Shown here piece by piece: positions 27,561 through 35,990 of a stretch of DNA of 64,000 bases. Numbering within the stretch: the first letter of the stretch is position 1; every line of letters starts with the position of its first letter. The notes beneath the pieces are model-generated. The model worked only from the letters and a program-made list of their open reading frames with translations, was not told the DNA's origin and ran no database searches. Where the stretch lies: assembly GCA_018333525.1 (NCBI GenBank), contig JAGXTF010000118.1, positions 1 to 64,000 of the forward strand. The letters run 5' to 3'. Made by a program: the position numbers and the translations under genes. Source of the stretch: Bacteroidota bacterium. GTDB taxonomy: Bacteria > Bacteroidota > Bacteroidia > NS11-12g > UBA955.

Positions 27561-28010
27561 TTGAAATTCGAGGACGAAATCAAACAAAAGAAATTCAGCA
27601 GTACCGGTCAAAAGGCCTTTCTGAATGTGGTATTTACCGCGAATTATTTACAGGGTTTCGTGCGCGACAGGCTAAAACCATATGGCCTTACCCTACAGCA
27701 GTACAATGTTCTGCGAATTTTACGAGGCAGGCATCCACAATGCGCATACCCAACGGATATCAAAGATGTAATGCTGGACAAAAATCCGGATCTCACCAGA
27801 TTGTGCGACAGAATGGTTTTGAACGGTTGGATTGTTCGGGCAGTGGATGAAAAAAACCGCAGAAAAATGAAAATTTCCATTACGGAAAAAGGACTTCAAC
27901 TGCTTACTTCTTTGGATGAGCTGATGGATGGGGTGCAGGATGAAATGGCATACCTCAGTGATGAGGAGAATATGATGCTATCAGACCTGCTGGATAAAAT
28001 GCGGGGCTGA
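27561..28010 (+). CDS. MarR-family winged-helix transcriptional regulator
   Basis: 149 residues from the TTG at 27561 (KFEDEIKQKKFSSTGQKAFL); a longer frame from 27510 would overlap the candidate operator and lacks family support. It has the MarR helical dimerisation ends and the winged helix: LTLQQYNVLRILRGRHPQ, the recognition region DKNPDLTRLCDRMVLNGWIV, and the wing RAVDEKNRRKMKISITEKG. The D-x-R-x4-I-x-IT pattern is complete. Divergent from kynU, so autoregulation and control of kynurenine metabolism by a small ligand is a reasonable inference; the ligand is unknown. Confidence 0.85.
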   Translation: MKFEDEIKQKKFSSTGQKAFLNVVFTANYLQGFVRDRLKPYGLTLQQYNVLRILRGRHPQCAYPTDIKDVMLDKNPDLTRLCDRMVLNGWIVRAVDEKNRRKMKISITEKGLQLLTSLDELMDGVQDEMAYLSDEENMMLSDLLDKMRG

Positions 28011-28031
28011 TTTTAAGTAAGGCAAACTATT

Positions 28032-28679
28032 TTATTTTTTTCGAAGCATGGTCAGTCCATCCCGAAGGGGCAGCATCAAAACTTCTACCTCGGGTAAACT
28101 TGTCAGCCATTGGTTAAAAGCGTGCATGTTACGGGTATCTGCGTCATTCTCTCTTTCTCTTTTATCCAGGACCTTCATACTCCAAAGTGTATTGTCGAAC
28201 AATATGATTCCACCTGACTCCATTAAAGGCAGGCATATTTCTGTATATGCCTGATACTGTTGTTTTTCTGCATCCACAAAAATCAGCTCCGGTTGAATAT
28301 TCAGATCAGGGATGATGGAAAGCGCTTCCCCTACGTGCAGCTTAATGCGGTCCGAAAGAGGAGTTTTTGAAAGGTATACTTCCGCTTTATGCGCAATTTC
28401 GGCATCCGCTTCAATAGTATGTAAAACACCTGCGGACTGAAGCCCTTCAGCAAGGCAAAAGGCAGAATAACCGGTAAAGGTTCCAATTTCCAGAATGCAG
28501 GTTGGTCGAATCAATTTTGAGACAAGAGAGAGGAATCTGCCTTGAAGATGGCCGCTCAATTGTCTGGGATTAACTGTTTGTAGCCAGGTAAACCGAACCA
28601 ATTCCTGTAAAACTTCCGGTTCGGAACTGCTATTTTCTGAGCAATAGCGGGCAATTTCGTTGTTCCAGTCCGGGTGCAT
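28032..28679 (-). CDS. Class I SAM-dependent O-methyltransferase (COMT type)
   Basis: 215 residues, the usual size for the Methyltransf_3 family of catechol-type O-methyltransferases. SAM-binding motif I is CILEIGTFTGYSAFCLAEGL, motif II IEADAEIAHKAE, and the metal/acidic site ELIFVDAEKQQYQ with LFDNTLW, which supplies the Asp/Asn ligands for a divalent ion. ATG start at 28679. It is convergent with the MarR gene and divergent from the DUF2795 gene. Its natural acceptor is unknown; family members methylate small catechols or hydroxylated aromatics. Confidence 0.88.
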   Translation of the reverse strand: MHPDWNNEIARYCSENSSSEPEVLQELVRFTWLQTVNPRQLSGHLQGRFLSLVSKLIRPTCILEIGTFTGYSAFCLAEGLQSAGVLHTIEADAEIAHKAEVYLSKTPLSDRIKLHVGEALSIIPDLNIQPELIFVDAEKQQYQAYTEICLPLMESGGIILFDNTLWSMKVLDKRERENDADTRNMHAFNQWLTSLPEVEVLMLPLRDGLTMLRKK

Positions 28680-28701
28680 ATGAGTTTCGCAAAATTTGAT
28701 G

Positions 28702-28731
28702 TTGTATTTTGAAATTAAAAATTTATTTTCG
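28702..28731 (+). promoter_or_regulatory. DUF2795 gene promoter (TTG-N19-TATTTTCG)
   Basis: TTG at 28702-28704, exactly 19 nt, then TATTTTCG at 28724-28731 (one mismatch), 18 nt before the ATG at 28750. It shows that the longer frame beginning at 28696 is not the gene. Confidence 0.6.
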
Positions 28732-28749
28732 CGAAAAAATAAACGGGAT

Positions 28750-28971
28750 ATGTACTGGACCCTAGAACTTGTGAGCTACCTGGACGATGCGCCATGGCCT
28801 GCCACCAAAGACGAGCTGATTGACTACGGAATCCGCTCGGGTGCACCTCTCGAAGTGATTGAAAACCTTCAGGAACTTGAGGACGACGGTGAACCTTATG
28901 AGAGTATAGAAGAAATCTGGAGTGATTACCCCACAGATGAGGATTACTTCTTCAATGAAGATGAACTTTGA
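28750..28971 (+). CDS. DUF2795 small acidic protein
   Basis: 73 residues, MYWTLELVSYLDDAPWPATK at the N-terminus, then YGIRSGAPLEVIENLQELED and a very acidic tail ending in FNEDEL. The DUF2795 fold is a small helical domain found across Bacteroidota at near-constant length, usually as a single gene; its function is unknown. The many Asp/Glu residues suggest a protein- or nucleic-acid-mimicking surface, but this is speculation. Own promoter and own terminator, so it is monocistronic. Confidence 0.85.
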   Translation: MYWTLELVSYLDDAPWPATKDELIDYGIRSGAPLEVIENLQELEDDGEPYESIEEIWSDYPTDEDYFFNEDEL

Positions 28972-28993
28972 TTGAACTCGAAAAAAAAGCTCA

Positions 28994-29019
28994 AGCCGCC
29001 AAAAGCGGCTTTTTTTTTT
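28994..29019 (+). terminator. Rho-independent terminator after the DUF2795 gene
   Basis: Six-bp stem AGCCGC / GCGGCT with a short A-rich loop (CAAAA), followed by a run of about nine T. Strong. Confidence 0.85.
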
Positions 29020-29043
29020 GAAATTCTGGTTTTGCCGTTTGTT

Positions 29044-29065
29044 GCGAGAAGTCACGTCTTCTCGC
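29044..29065. repeat. REP palindrome, copy 2 (GCGAGAAG type)
   Basis: Eight-bp stem GCGAGAAG / CTTCTCGC around a TCACGT centre. Same half-site as the copy at 54180 with one central change (TCATGA to TCACGT). Directly downstream of the DUF2795 terminator and 3' of the methyltransferase. Confidence 0.8.
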
Positions 29066-29070
29066 TTTTT

Positions 29071-29730
29071 TCATCCATGCGATTTAATACCTACCATCAC
29101 CACATTTTCCATAGGATATATTTTCCCGTCAATTTCGCGGTCGTTTTCTTTGGTTCTAACTGACTGTATGTTTTCAAATCCGGATTCAGCCAGAATGGAT
29201 TCCAGATCCTCCGGGTTGTAATGTACAAAACCTTTGTTCGTAAAAGGCATTTTGGACAATTTGTCTTTGGGCCTGTAGCCCAATACCAACAACCCACCTG
29301 GTTTCAATACCCGATGAATTTCGGCAAGTTCGACTTTTGGATCATCCCAAAAATAAATAATATTCATGCCCAAAACCCTGTCAAAAAAAACAGGATCAAA
29401 TGGCATATTTGAAATGAGTCCTTCATAAAATTGAGCTGTTTTGTTCGCTACAAATTCTGCATTTAATTCTTCTGCAGCACGCACGGAATCTATAGAATAA
29501 TCCAGTCCTGTGTAGTGAATATCTACATCAGACTTTAAAATATTTTTCACCAAAATTCCATTTCCTTGTCCTATCTCTAAAACCTGCATACCTGCTTTTA
29601 ATTGTGCAAATGGCAATATAATATCATATAGAATTTTATTGCCTTTATTCATGTACTCAAAAATTGCAGCGGCTCCGTCTCCCTGTGGTTTTCGCAATTG
29701 TGCGGCCTGTTCGTCCGGTGTAAATTTCAT
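29071..29730 (-). CDS. Class I SAM-dependent methyltransferase (Methyltransf_11/25 type)
   Basis: 219 residues. Motif I GMQVLEIGQGNGILVKNIL, motif II YTGLDYSIDSVRAAEEL and the post-motif DRVLGMNIIYFWDD then HRVLKPGGLLVLGYRPKD identify a general ubiquinone/menaquinone-type methyltransferase fold. The substrate is not apparent. The ATG overlaps the TGA of hflX (4-nt ATGA), so it is the second gene of an hflX operon. Its 3' end abuts REP copy 2. Confidence 0.85.
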   Translation of the reverse strand: MKFTPDEQAAQLRKPQGDGAAAIFEYMNKGNKILYDIILPFAQLKAGMQVLEIGQGNGILVKNILKSDVDIHYTGLDYSIDSVRAAEELNAEFVANKTAQFYEGLISNMPFDPVFFDRVLGMNIIYFWDDPKVELAEIHRVLKPGGLLVLGYRPKDKLSKMPFTNKGFVHYNPEDLESILAESGFENIQSVRTKENDREIDGKIYPMENVVMVGIKSHG

Positions 29731-30914
29731 TTCTTTTTATACCTTTTATATTCCGAAATAATGGCTGATTTTAACGCATCAATATTGTCTTTTTTTGTTG
29801 CACTGATAAAAACTGCCGGTTGATTTTCTCTTGCCAGCCAACTTTTTTCAAACTCCGCTGCTGTGAGACCGGTATGTCCAATGTAAAATTCATTTTCATG
29901 ACTGCGGAAGGCATCTATTTTATTAAAAACAATTATCTCCGGTTTTTCACCCGCTCCAATATCTAATAATGTTTGCTTCACCGTTGCCATTTGTTCTTCG
30001 AAATTCGGATTGGAAATATCCACTACATGCAACAACAAATCGGCTTCAATACTTTCAGCTAAAGTGGATTTAAAACTTTCTACCAGCGTAGTAGGTAATT
30101 TTCGAATAAATCCAACTGTATCCGACAACAGAAAATGTGCGTGTGTACCTGTTTCGGGATCCGCAGGTAATACCACTTTACGAACCGTTGCATCCAGTGT
30201 TGCGAATAATTTATTTTCCACCAGAACCTCAGCGCCGGTAAATAAATTCATTACTGTACTTTTACCTACGTTGGTATAACCGACTAGTGCAACACGAAAT
30301 TCCCCTTTTCTGCTGAGTCTTTGTGTAAGCGAAATTTTCTCAATATGCTGCAATTTTTCTCGCAACAATGAAATTCTGTTTCGCAGCGCCCTTCTATCCG
30401 TTTCAATTTCTGTTTCTCCTGGACCTTTCATTCCAATTCCACCTTTTTGCTTGGAAAGGTGGGTCCACATGCCGGTAAGTCTGGGAAGAAGAAAAATACT
30501 CTGAGCTAGCTCTACCTGTGTTTTGGCTTGTGCAGATCTTGCATTTTTGGAAAATATATCCAGTATCAGATGGGTACGGGTAAGAATTTTAACATCCTTC
30601 ATTTCTGTTTCCAGGTTGCGGATTTGTGATGGAGACAGTTCGTCATCGATTACCACCAGATCAATTTCCTGATCTTTCACATATTGGGTAATTTCGGCTA
30701 ATTTGCCTTTGCCTACATAACTTTTTGGATCCGGATGTGCCAGTTTTTGGGTAAAATGACGTTTAACTGCTGCACCGGCTGTAAATACCAGTTGTTCCAG
30801 TTCAAGCAGAAATTCCTGCAACTGACCTGTGTTTTCCGGTGTTTCTACACCAACCAGAATGGCAGTTTCCTGCTTTACGGCAGTGGAGTGAAGTTGTATG
30901 GGGCGTTTTGCCAT
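29727..30914 (-). CDS. hflX: Ribosome-associated GTPase HflX
   Basis: 395 residues from the ATG at 30914 (MAKRPIQLHSTAVKQETAIL). HflX splits stalled ribosomes, especially after heat stress. The N-terminal HflX domain contains DPKSYVGKGKLAEI and the glycine-rich GMKGPGETEIETDRRALRNR; the G domain has G1 GYTNVGKST, G3 DTVGFIRKLPTTLVESFKST and G4 NKID. A longer frame to 31076 crosses the promoter box at 30924-30931 and is rejected. Divergent from the following hypothetical gene. Confidence 0.95.
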   Translation of the reverse strand: MAKRPIQLHSTAVKQETAILVGVETPENTGQLQEFLLELEQLVFTAGAAVKRHFTQKLAHPDPKSYVGKGKLAEITQYVKDQEIDLVVIDDELSPSQIRNLETEMKDVKILTRTHLILDIFSKNARSAQAKTQVELAQSIFLLPRLTGMWTHLSKQKGGIGMKGPGETEIETDRRALRNRISLLREKLQHIEKISLTQRLSRKGEFRVALVGYTNVGKSTVMNLFTGAEVLVENKLFATLDATVRKVVLPADPETGTHAHFLLSDTVGFIRKLPTTLVESFKSTLAESIEADLLLHVVDISNPNFEEQMATVKQTLLDIGAGEKPEIIVFNKIDAFRSHENEFYIGHTGLTAAEFEKSWLARENQPAVFISATKKDNIDALKSAIISEYKRYKKK

Positions 30915-30923
30915 TTGATTCTG

Positions 30924-30931
30924 CAAAAATA
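30924..30931 (-). promoter_or_regulatory. hflX -7 box (TATTTTTG)
   Basis: Perfect TAnnTTTG on the minus strand, 9 nt upstream of the hflX ATG. No clear TTG at -33. Confidence 0.5.
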
Positions 30932-30978
30932 ACCCCCGGGATTTTGGAATCCCGATAGTTCTTTCGAATTTTGAAAAA

Positions 30979-32439
30979 TTGAAATTTCGCGGGCTTTTGA
31001 TTATTTGGGTCATATTCAGGATTTCTATACTTTCCGGACAAAAATTATATTTCTCTAATATTCCCAGATTGAACAATCGCTCATATTACAATAAAGTAAT
31101 TGGCGAAAATGCAGGTGGTATTTATGTTTTGCGTTTCAAAGAACAAGACATGCACAGTGGATTCAGTATAGAGCGTTATTCCCACAATTTGGATTTTATT
31201 GAAAGTGAAAATTTTGAACTCGGGAAAAGGGAAAAACTTTTGAAAGTGTTTACCATTGACAGTGGGTTGGTTTTTGTTAAGTCCACCTTTGAAAAGGAGT
31301 TTGGAAAAGTTACTTATTTGGTAAGCGGATTTAAACCCGGCAATCAGATTCTGGTGCGTGAAATTTACAAAGGGAATCGCATGGAACGCGATGAGGATCA
31401 TATATTGGTGGATTATAGCAATAACAGAAAAATATTCTCGGTTTGGATTTCAGAGCGGGATGAAAATAACAACCAACAATTTCAATATTTACAAAACTCC
31501 ATATATGGCGAAACATTGAAAAGGAATGTATTTAATACCGGAATGCCATACAGGGAAGCGGAACCTGATGAAAGTGTAACCATGGACAATGGCAGCGCGG
31601 CTTTGATATTTACCAGAATTCAGGAAGATAAAAGGCCAACGGATCCGGGAGCGGAGGAGCATTTTGTACTTACATTGAACAGTGGAAATAAAATGCTTGT
31701 TTCCGGTTTTGGGGATTCAAAATTTTTTATTGCTTCCCTGGATATTGTCGCTAATGAATTCAGTCAGAAATTTCTGATTTCCGGGTTTTACGATTATAAA
31801 AAACCCCAAGGCGGGCATGGGCTGGTAACATATTATTTCACACCGGAAGATTCTTTAATACAGGGCAAATTTGAATCATTTGACCGCAAATTTGTATCCC
31901 AACTTATTGGCGCAAAACAAGAACAGGATGGCCAGGATCCCGAAAAATATTTTGTTCGCAAATTGATTCCCAGAGATGATGGAGGCTATTTATTGATCGG
32001 GGAATATTTTGATGTAACCCAACAAATGGAAACCTTTTATTTAAATGGGGTACCGCAAACCAGCAGCAAGAGTGTTTACAATTACAACGATATTGTTTTG
32101 GTTTCTTTGGATTCTGCAGGAAGCATAGAATGGAGGCATAATATCAACAAAAGGCAAAATTCATATGCCAGTTTGAGCTATATGCATAGTTTGGGGGTGT
32201 ATGTTTGCGAACATAATGTGAATCTGATGTATAACGACAATTCGGCACAGAGCAATAGAGTCATGCATATTCGACTTTCCAGAGATGGAATGATGGAACA
32301 GAAAATTATTCTCAACAGCGATAATGAATATACGGCAATTATTCCCATGGAAGGAAAGCAAACCGGATATAACCGATTTGTAACTCCTATATTTCAAAGC
32401 AGACAAACCATGCTCATGCAGGTAGTTGACGATAAATAA
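30979..32439 (+). CDS. Secreted protein of unknown function, probable beta-propeller-like
   Basis: 486 residues from a TTG start (KFRGLLIIWVIFRISILSGQ is a plausible signal peptide, cleaved near residue 20). No catalytic motif is visible. The mature protein is rich in short beta strands with repeated aromatic-x-x-G/D turns, such as GGIYVLRFKEQ, GGHGLVTYYF and DGGYLLIGEYF, which suggests a repeated beta-sheet fold such as a propeller, without clear repeats to prove it. It lies 6 nt before the next membrane gene. I cannot name a family. Confidence 0.6.
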   Translation: MKFRGLLIIWVIFRISILSGQKLYFSNIPRLNNRSYYNKVIGENAGGIYVLRFKEQDMHSGFSIERYSHNLDFIESENFELGKREKLLKVFTIDSGLVFVKSTFEKEFGKVTYLVSGFKPGNQILVREIYKGNRMERDEDHILVDYSNNRKIFSVWISERDENNNQQFQYLQNSIYGETLKRNVFNTGMPYREAEPDESVTMDNGSAALIFTRIQEDKRPTDPGAEEHFVLTLNSGNKMLVSGFGDSKFFIASLDIVANEFSQKFLISGFYDYKKPQGGHGLVTYYFTPEDSLIQGKFESFDRKFVSQLIGAKQEQDGQDPEKYFVRKLIPRDDGGYLLIGEYFDVTQQMETFYLNGVPQTSSKSVYNYNDIVLVSLDSAGSIEWRHNINKRQNSYASLSYMHSLGVYVCEHNVNLMYNDNSAQSNRVMHIRLSRDGMMEQKIILNSDNEYTAIIPMEGKQTGYNRFVTPIFQSRQTMLMQVVDDK

Positions 32440-32445
32440 ACTGCA

Positions 32446-33414
32446 TTGCTTCGCTTTCTTCAAAATATAAGGCCCTTTTCCGGAATTCTGGTGTTGATAG
32501 TTGGGATTCTGCTGCGTTTGCCGGCTATTTTTCTTGGCGCACCAAAGACAAATCAATTTAATATTGAAGTTGTAGCTGGTGTTTTTTCTTATGTAAATCA
32601 GAATTATATTTTATCCATTTCTCTTGGATTGTTGGTCGTATTTATTCAATGTATCTGGTTTAATCGCCTTTGTATATCGCATGATGTATTATATTCCCAT
32701 ACATGGATGCCTGCGTATTTTTATATGCTGGTGAATTCCATTTATCCGGAAAACCTTATTTTTCATCCGTTATTGCTCATCAACTTTGCGATACTTCTAT
32801 GTTTTACTTTTTTGTTTCAACTCTATCAAAGCAGCAATTCTTCTAAAATATTATATTATTCGGGATTGTTTCTGGGTGCGGCTTCCATCGCTATGCCTAT
32901 ATTCTATACAGGTATTATTTTTTTAATTACAGGTACAATAATTTTTAAAAATATAACCCTTAAAGATTTGCTCGGAATATTATCTGGTTCCGTTTTTCCT
33001 GCAATTATGGTTTGGGGAATTTATTTTTTGAGCGGTTCTGAATATCATTTTCCGGAATTGAATTATAAACTGAAGTTTGCATTCGGAAAGGCTTTTAGCA
33101 CCTATCCGGCAGTTATTGGAATTACTTTACTCACTATTTTAGGTCTTGCAAAAACGGTAATTAATTATTCCAAAAACAACATCAAAACCAGAAGAATTAC
33201 GCTTCTATTGGTAGCGTTTTTGGTATTTGCACAATTGATTTTATTTATAAAAGTTAACGAGTATCGTTTGTTTTTCCCTTTACTTACCATGGGTATTTCC
33301 ACACAACTGGCGTACTTCCTGCTGGGGTCTAAAAACCGAAGGTGGAAAGAATTTATCAATTACCTTTTACTGGCATCGATATTTTATTCCCTGTATGGAG
33401 AATATTTTATTTAA
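32446..33414 (+). CDS. Polytopic membrane protein, DUF6427-like
   Basis: 322 residues, nearly all hydrophobic, with about eight to ten membrane helices. It resembles the DUF6427 family of Bacteroidota: N-terminal NIRPFSGILVLIVGILLRLP, a middle QLYQSSNSSKILYYSGLFLG and the late RLFFPLLTMGISTQLAYFL segment. Function is unknown; the layout recalls membrane proteins next to cell-envelope genes. TTG start, 6 nt after the preceding gene, so both are probably one operon. The 3' end overlaps the convergent PorV-like gene by 8 nt. Confidence 0.65.
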   Translation: MLRFLQNIRPFSGILVLIVGILLRLPAIFLGAPKTNQFNIEVVAGVFSYVNQNYILSISLGLLVVFIQCIWFNRLCISHDVLYSHTWMPAYFYMLVNSIYPENLIFHPLLLINFAILLCFTFLFQLYQSSNSSKILYYSGLFLGAASIAMPIFYTGIIFLITGTIIFKNITLKDLLGILSGSVFPAIMVWGIYFLSGSEYHFPELNYKLKFAFGKAFSTYPAVIGITLLTILGLAKTVINYSKNNIKTRRITLLLVAFLVFAQLILFIKVNEYRLFFPLLTMGISTQLAYFLLGSKNRRWKEFINYLLLASIFYSLYGEYFI

Positions 33415-34510
33415 TATTGTTTTTAATGTCGAAGCGAAGTGAGAGAATATTGGAATACAAACCAGATCCACCGGCTCCAAATCCCGCCAGAGCATAGTCC
33501 AGATGTAGGTTGTCAAACTGAAGCCCGATACCGGTTGTGGGCTGAACCGTTCTTCCGAATTTCCCATTTTGTTTTAATTCCCTTTGGAAATTATATACCC
33601 CCAGGCGCAGCATAAATCGAAAATTCTTATCTTCATTTTTTATTCCGCCTTCCAAACCTGCACGGAGGTCAGCATTGATAATTTTACTGCTGATCAATGT
33701 ATTTCTTTGTCCGTCTGTTGTAACATCCAGATTGGCTTCACCGGAGCCAAAGAATTTTTCGCCTTCAAATAACCGGTATCCCCCAAAACAAAATCTTGGG
33801 GTGGCAACTTCCAAACTGCTTTTTGGAATGGTGTTTCCGGTGTATTGCAGAACATCTTTTTGGGCATCGGTAAATTGAAATTGCCAGTTGTTATATGTAC
33901 CTGTTATATCTCTGGCAACAAGGGCTAGTCCCCACTTCTTATCTATGTCTTCCAGTCTGAGGCCACCATCAATTCCAAAACCCCAGGCCCTGGCAAATTC
34001 ACCAACTTTTCGATGTACCAATTTGGTGGTTACACCCCAGGAAAAAACCATACTTGGCATTTTTCTCAGGCGCATTTTTTGGCTGTATGCGGGCATAAAA
34101 CAATAATCAATTGCAGAGAATTCCTTTACTCTTGCATAATTGATTTCACCATTCTGAATGAGATCCAGGGTATTTAGAATTCCGTCTACTCCAAAACGTA
34201 AAAATGAGAATCCAAAGGCACTGTTTTTGCCACTTTTTGCAGCAATTCCCAGGTAATCAAAATTGGCAATATTCTGAAAGTAAAAATTGTGCATGAATCC
34301 AACCTGCAGGTTCTGATCCATATGGCTCAAACCGGCGGGATTCCAATAGCAGGAATATACATCTGCAGTTCCCGCAACACCCGCCTTGCCCATTCCGAAT
34401 TGGCGGGCACCCACGCCAATATGCATAAATTCATTCACATATTTCCGCGTTTGTCCGAATAATGGAATAATAAAAACAAGGGTAATAAATATAGTTGAAA
34501 CGCGTTTCAT
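33407..34510 (-). CDS. PorV/PorQ-family outer-membrane protein
   Basis: 367 residues. A signal peptide (cleaved after IPLFGQ, about residue 20) is followed by the conserved N-terminal beta-barrel segment MHIGVGARQFGMGKAGVA and SCYWNPAGLSHMD, typical of PorV/PorQ-like (UPF0164-type) proteins related to FadL barrels. PorV shuttles T9SS cargo; family members without that role also exist. Three proteins with T9SS sorting domains lie elsewhere in the window, so the system is present in the genome. The ATG overlaps the upstream AcpH-like TGA (ATGA). Confidence 0.78.
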   Translation of the reverse strand: MKRVSTIFITLVFIIPLFGQTRKYVNEFMHIGVGARQFGMGKAGVAGTADVYSCYWNPAGLSHMDQNLQVGFMHNFYFQNIANFDYLGIAAKSGKNSAFGFSFLRFGVDGILNTLDLIQNGEINYARVKEFSAIDYCFMPAYSQKMRLRKMPSMVFSWGVTTKLVHRKVGEFARAWGFGIDGGLRLEDIDKKWGLALVARDITGTYNNWQFQFTDAQKDVLQYTGNTIPKSSLEVATPRFCFGGYRLFEGEKFFGSGEANLDVTTDGQRNTLISSKIINADLRAGLEGGIKNEDKNFRFMLRLGVYNFQRELKQNGKFGRTVQPTTGIGLQFDNLHLDYALAGFGAGGSGLYSNILSLRFDIKNNIK

Positions 34511-35169
34511 TTCATTTCCAGCATCAAATGATCCAGTGATTCAAAAATAATGGATTCGGCTTGTGGAATTGTATTCTGCAGTTCGGTGTATTGTTCTTTA
34601 GACCATTCACTTCCGGCTCCGGTAAAAATGTAAATCCTGTTTAAAGAAAAAATGAGGGCAGGATCATGAACATATTGACGCAAGTATTGGCTGGATGCGA
34701 ATCTTTCCATTCGCTCAAAGAAAGGATCCTGATCGGTAATCTCCGATAGATGAAGATAGTCGGCAATGGCATTTTGATTGGCATTTTGCAAATCGAGGTA
34801 GTAATTATCCAACAATTGTGGATGTTTTTTCATTAAAACACGGTCCAGCATCATTTCTGCCAGCAAATGAGAGGCAAACCAATACCTGCCTATTTCCAGT
34901 GATTGAAATACAGGTTGTAAAAGGCGATTTAACTTTTCTTCGGTAGTTTTAAAAAATTCCGAACCATGAAATTGGGTATCCCTGGTAAAATGTTTTTGGG
35001 TGCCCTGAGACAGCAGAGGATATTTCTCGAATTGAGGTGCGCTCGGATGCGGGGGTTTCAGGCGTTTTCCGCGTATAAAATTTCGCACCAGATCGGGGAA
35101 TGACAAACCGAAATTGTGATCGGCCTCACCGGGAATATGGTCAAAATAATAATGTGAAAAATAATTCAA
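34507..35169 (-). CDS. AcpH/DUF479-like protein
   Basis: 220 residues. The N-terminus MNYFSHYYFDHIPGEADHNF and LSFPDLVRNFIRGKR resemble acyl-carrier-protein phosphodiesterases (AcpH, DUF479), with the later FWASHLLAEMML-type helix (YWFASHLLAEMMLDRVLMK) matching the DxxHH-like region. AcpH removes phosphopantetheine from ACP using a manganese HD-type site; the conserved acidic/His residues here are only partly evident, so catalysis is uncertain. It is the first gene of a two-gene operon with the PorV-like protein. Confidence 0.55.
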   Translation of the reverse strand: MNYFSHYYFDHIPGEADHNFGLSFPDLVRNFIRGKRLKPPHPSAPQFEKYPLLSQGTQKHFTRDTQFHGSEFFKTTEEKLNRLLQPVFQSLEIGRYWFASHLLAEMMLDRVLMKKHPQLLDNYYLDLQNANQNAIADYLHLSEITDQDPFFERMERFASSQYLRQYVHDPALIFSLNRIYIFTGAGSEWSKEQYTELQNTIPQAESIIFESLDHLMLEMK

Positions 35170-35309
35170 TTCTCTGCAAATATAGAACAGATAAGCTTCT
35201 GCGTATGCAATCCTGACCCACCTCTTTTCATTTTTGAGTGGAATTTTCTAAATTACACCAAAATGACAAAATGTAGCAGAAACGGCCGGGAATTTGATTT
35301 TAAAAACAT

Positions 35310-35822
35310 ATGAAAAACCAATGGATATATTTTGTTGTTCTTTTGTCAATACCGGCTATTGCCGGATGCCAATCGGCAAAAGATTCCGTAAATAATAAAG
35401 AAACAAAAATGGACAGCATTGACAACTATCCGGTTAAAAAAACCGATGAAGACTGGAAAAAAGAATTAAACGCTGAAGAATACAGGGTTTTGCGGGAAAA
35501 AGGAACAGAAAGGCCGTTTAGCAGTGAATATGAAACCTTATGGGATTCAGGAACTTATGTATGCAAAGCCTGTGGCGCGGAGCTTTTTAAAAGCAATACA
35601 AAATTTGATGCGCATTGCGGGTGGCCCAGCTTTTATCAGAGTATCGATAAAAGCGCGGTGAAAGAAATAGAAGACCGCAGCCATGGAATGACCCGAACAG
35701 AGGTTGTATGCGCAAAATGCGGCGGGCACCTCGGCCATGTTTTCAACGATGGGTATGACCAACCTACCGGTTTGCGGTATTGCATTAACGGAGTGAGTTT
35801 GGGGTTTAAGAAAAAAGAGTGA
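35310..35822 (+). CDS. msrB: Peptide-methionine (R)-S-oxide reductase, lipoprotein form
   Basis: 170 residues. An N-terminal lipoprotein signal (SIPAIAGC-Q, Cys about 19) is followed by a complete MsrB domain: [20 protein letters not shown], the zinc CxxC pairs in YVCKACGAE and VVCAKCGGH, and the catalytic [11 protein letters not shown] with its reactive Cys. It reduces methionine R-sulfoxide, here anchored to the outer membrane or periplasmic face. No msrA is fused. A transcript of its own; degenerate repeats follow its stop. Confidence 0.92.
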   Translation: MKNQWIYFVVLLSIPAIAGCQSAKDSVNNKETKMDSIDNYPVKKTDEDWKKELNAEEYRVLREKGTERPFSSEYETLWDSGTYVCKACGAELFKSNTKFDAHCGWPSFYQSIDKSAVKEIEDRSHGMTRTEVVCAKCGGHLGHVFNDGYDQPTGLRYCINGVSLGFKKKE

Positions 35823-35825
35823 GGA

Positions 35826-35988
35826 ATGTTAGATGTGGGAAGTCAGATGTCAGAAGTGGGATGTCGAAAGTTGGAAGTCAGATGTTGGAAGTGGGGAAAG
35901 TTGGAAGTGGGAAGTCAGAAGTGGGATGTAAAAACTTGAAGTGTTAGCATGACCAAAACTTCTAACATCTAACATCACACATCCCACA
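35826..35988. repeat. Degenerate tandem repeat with inverted copy, intergenic
   Basis: A purine/T-rich block of about ten imperfect copies of a GGAAGTCAGATGT-like unit (variants GGAAGTGGG, TGTTAGATG) fills 35826-35930. It ends in the reverse complement (acttctaacatctaacatc, then cacacatcccacat) at 35957-35988, so it could fold into long alternative hairpins. No ORF. Similar degenerate blocks occur between genes in many Bacteroidota. Confidence 0.7.
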
Positions 35989-35990
35989 TA

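Noticed and set aside
27485..27583. Kynureninase N-terminal extension
   Set aside because: It covers the kynU -7 box and the divergent marR leader; MQYNSSPEF is the normal N-terminus.
35826..35988. CRISPR array
   Set aside because: Repeat units are short, degenerate and adjacent, with no uniform spacers and no cas genes nearby.
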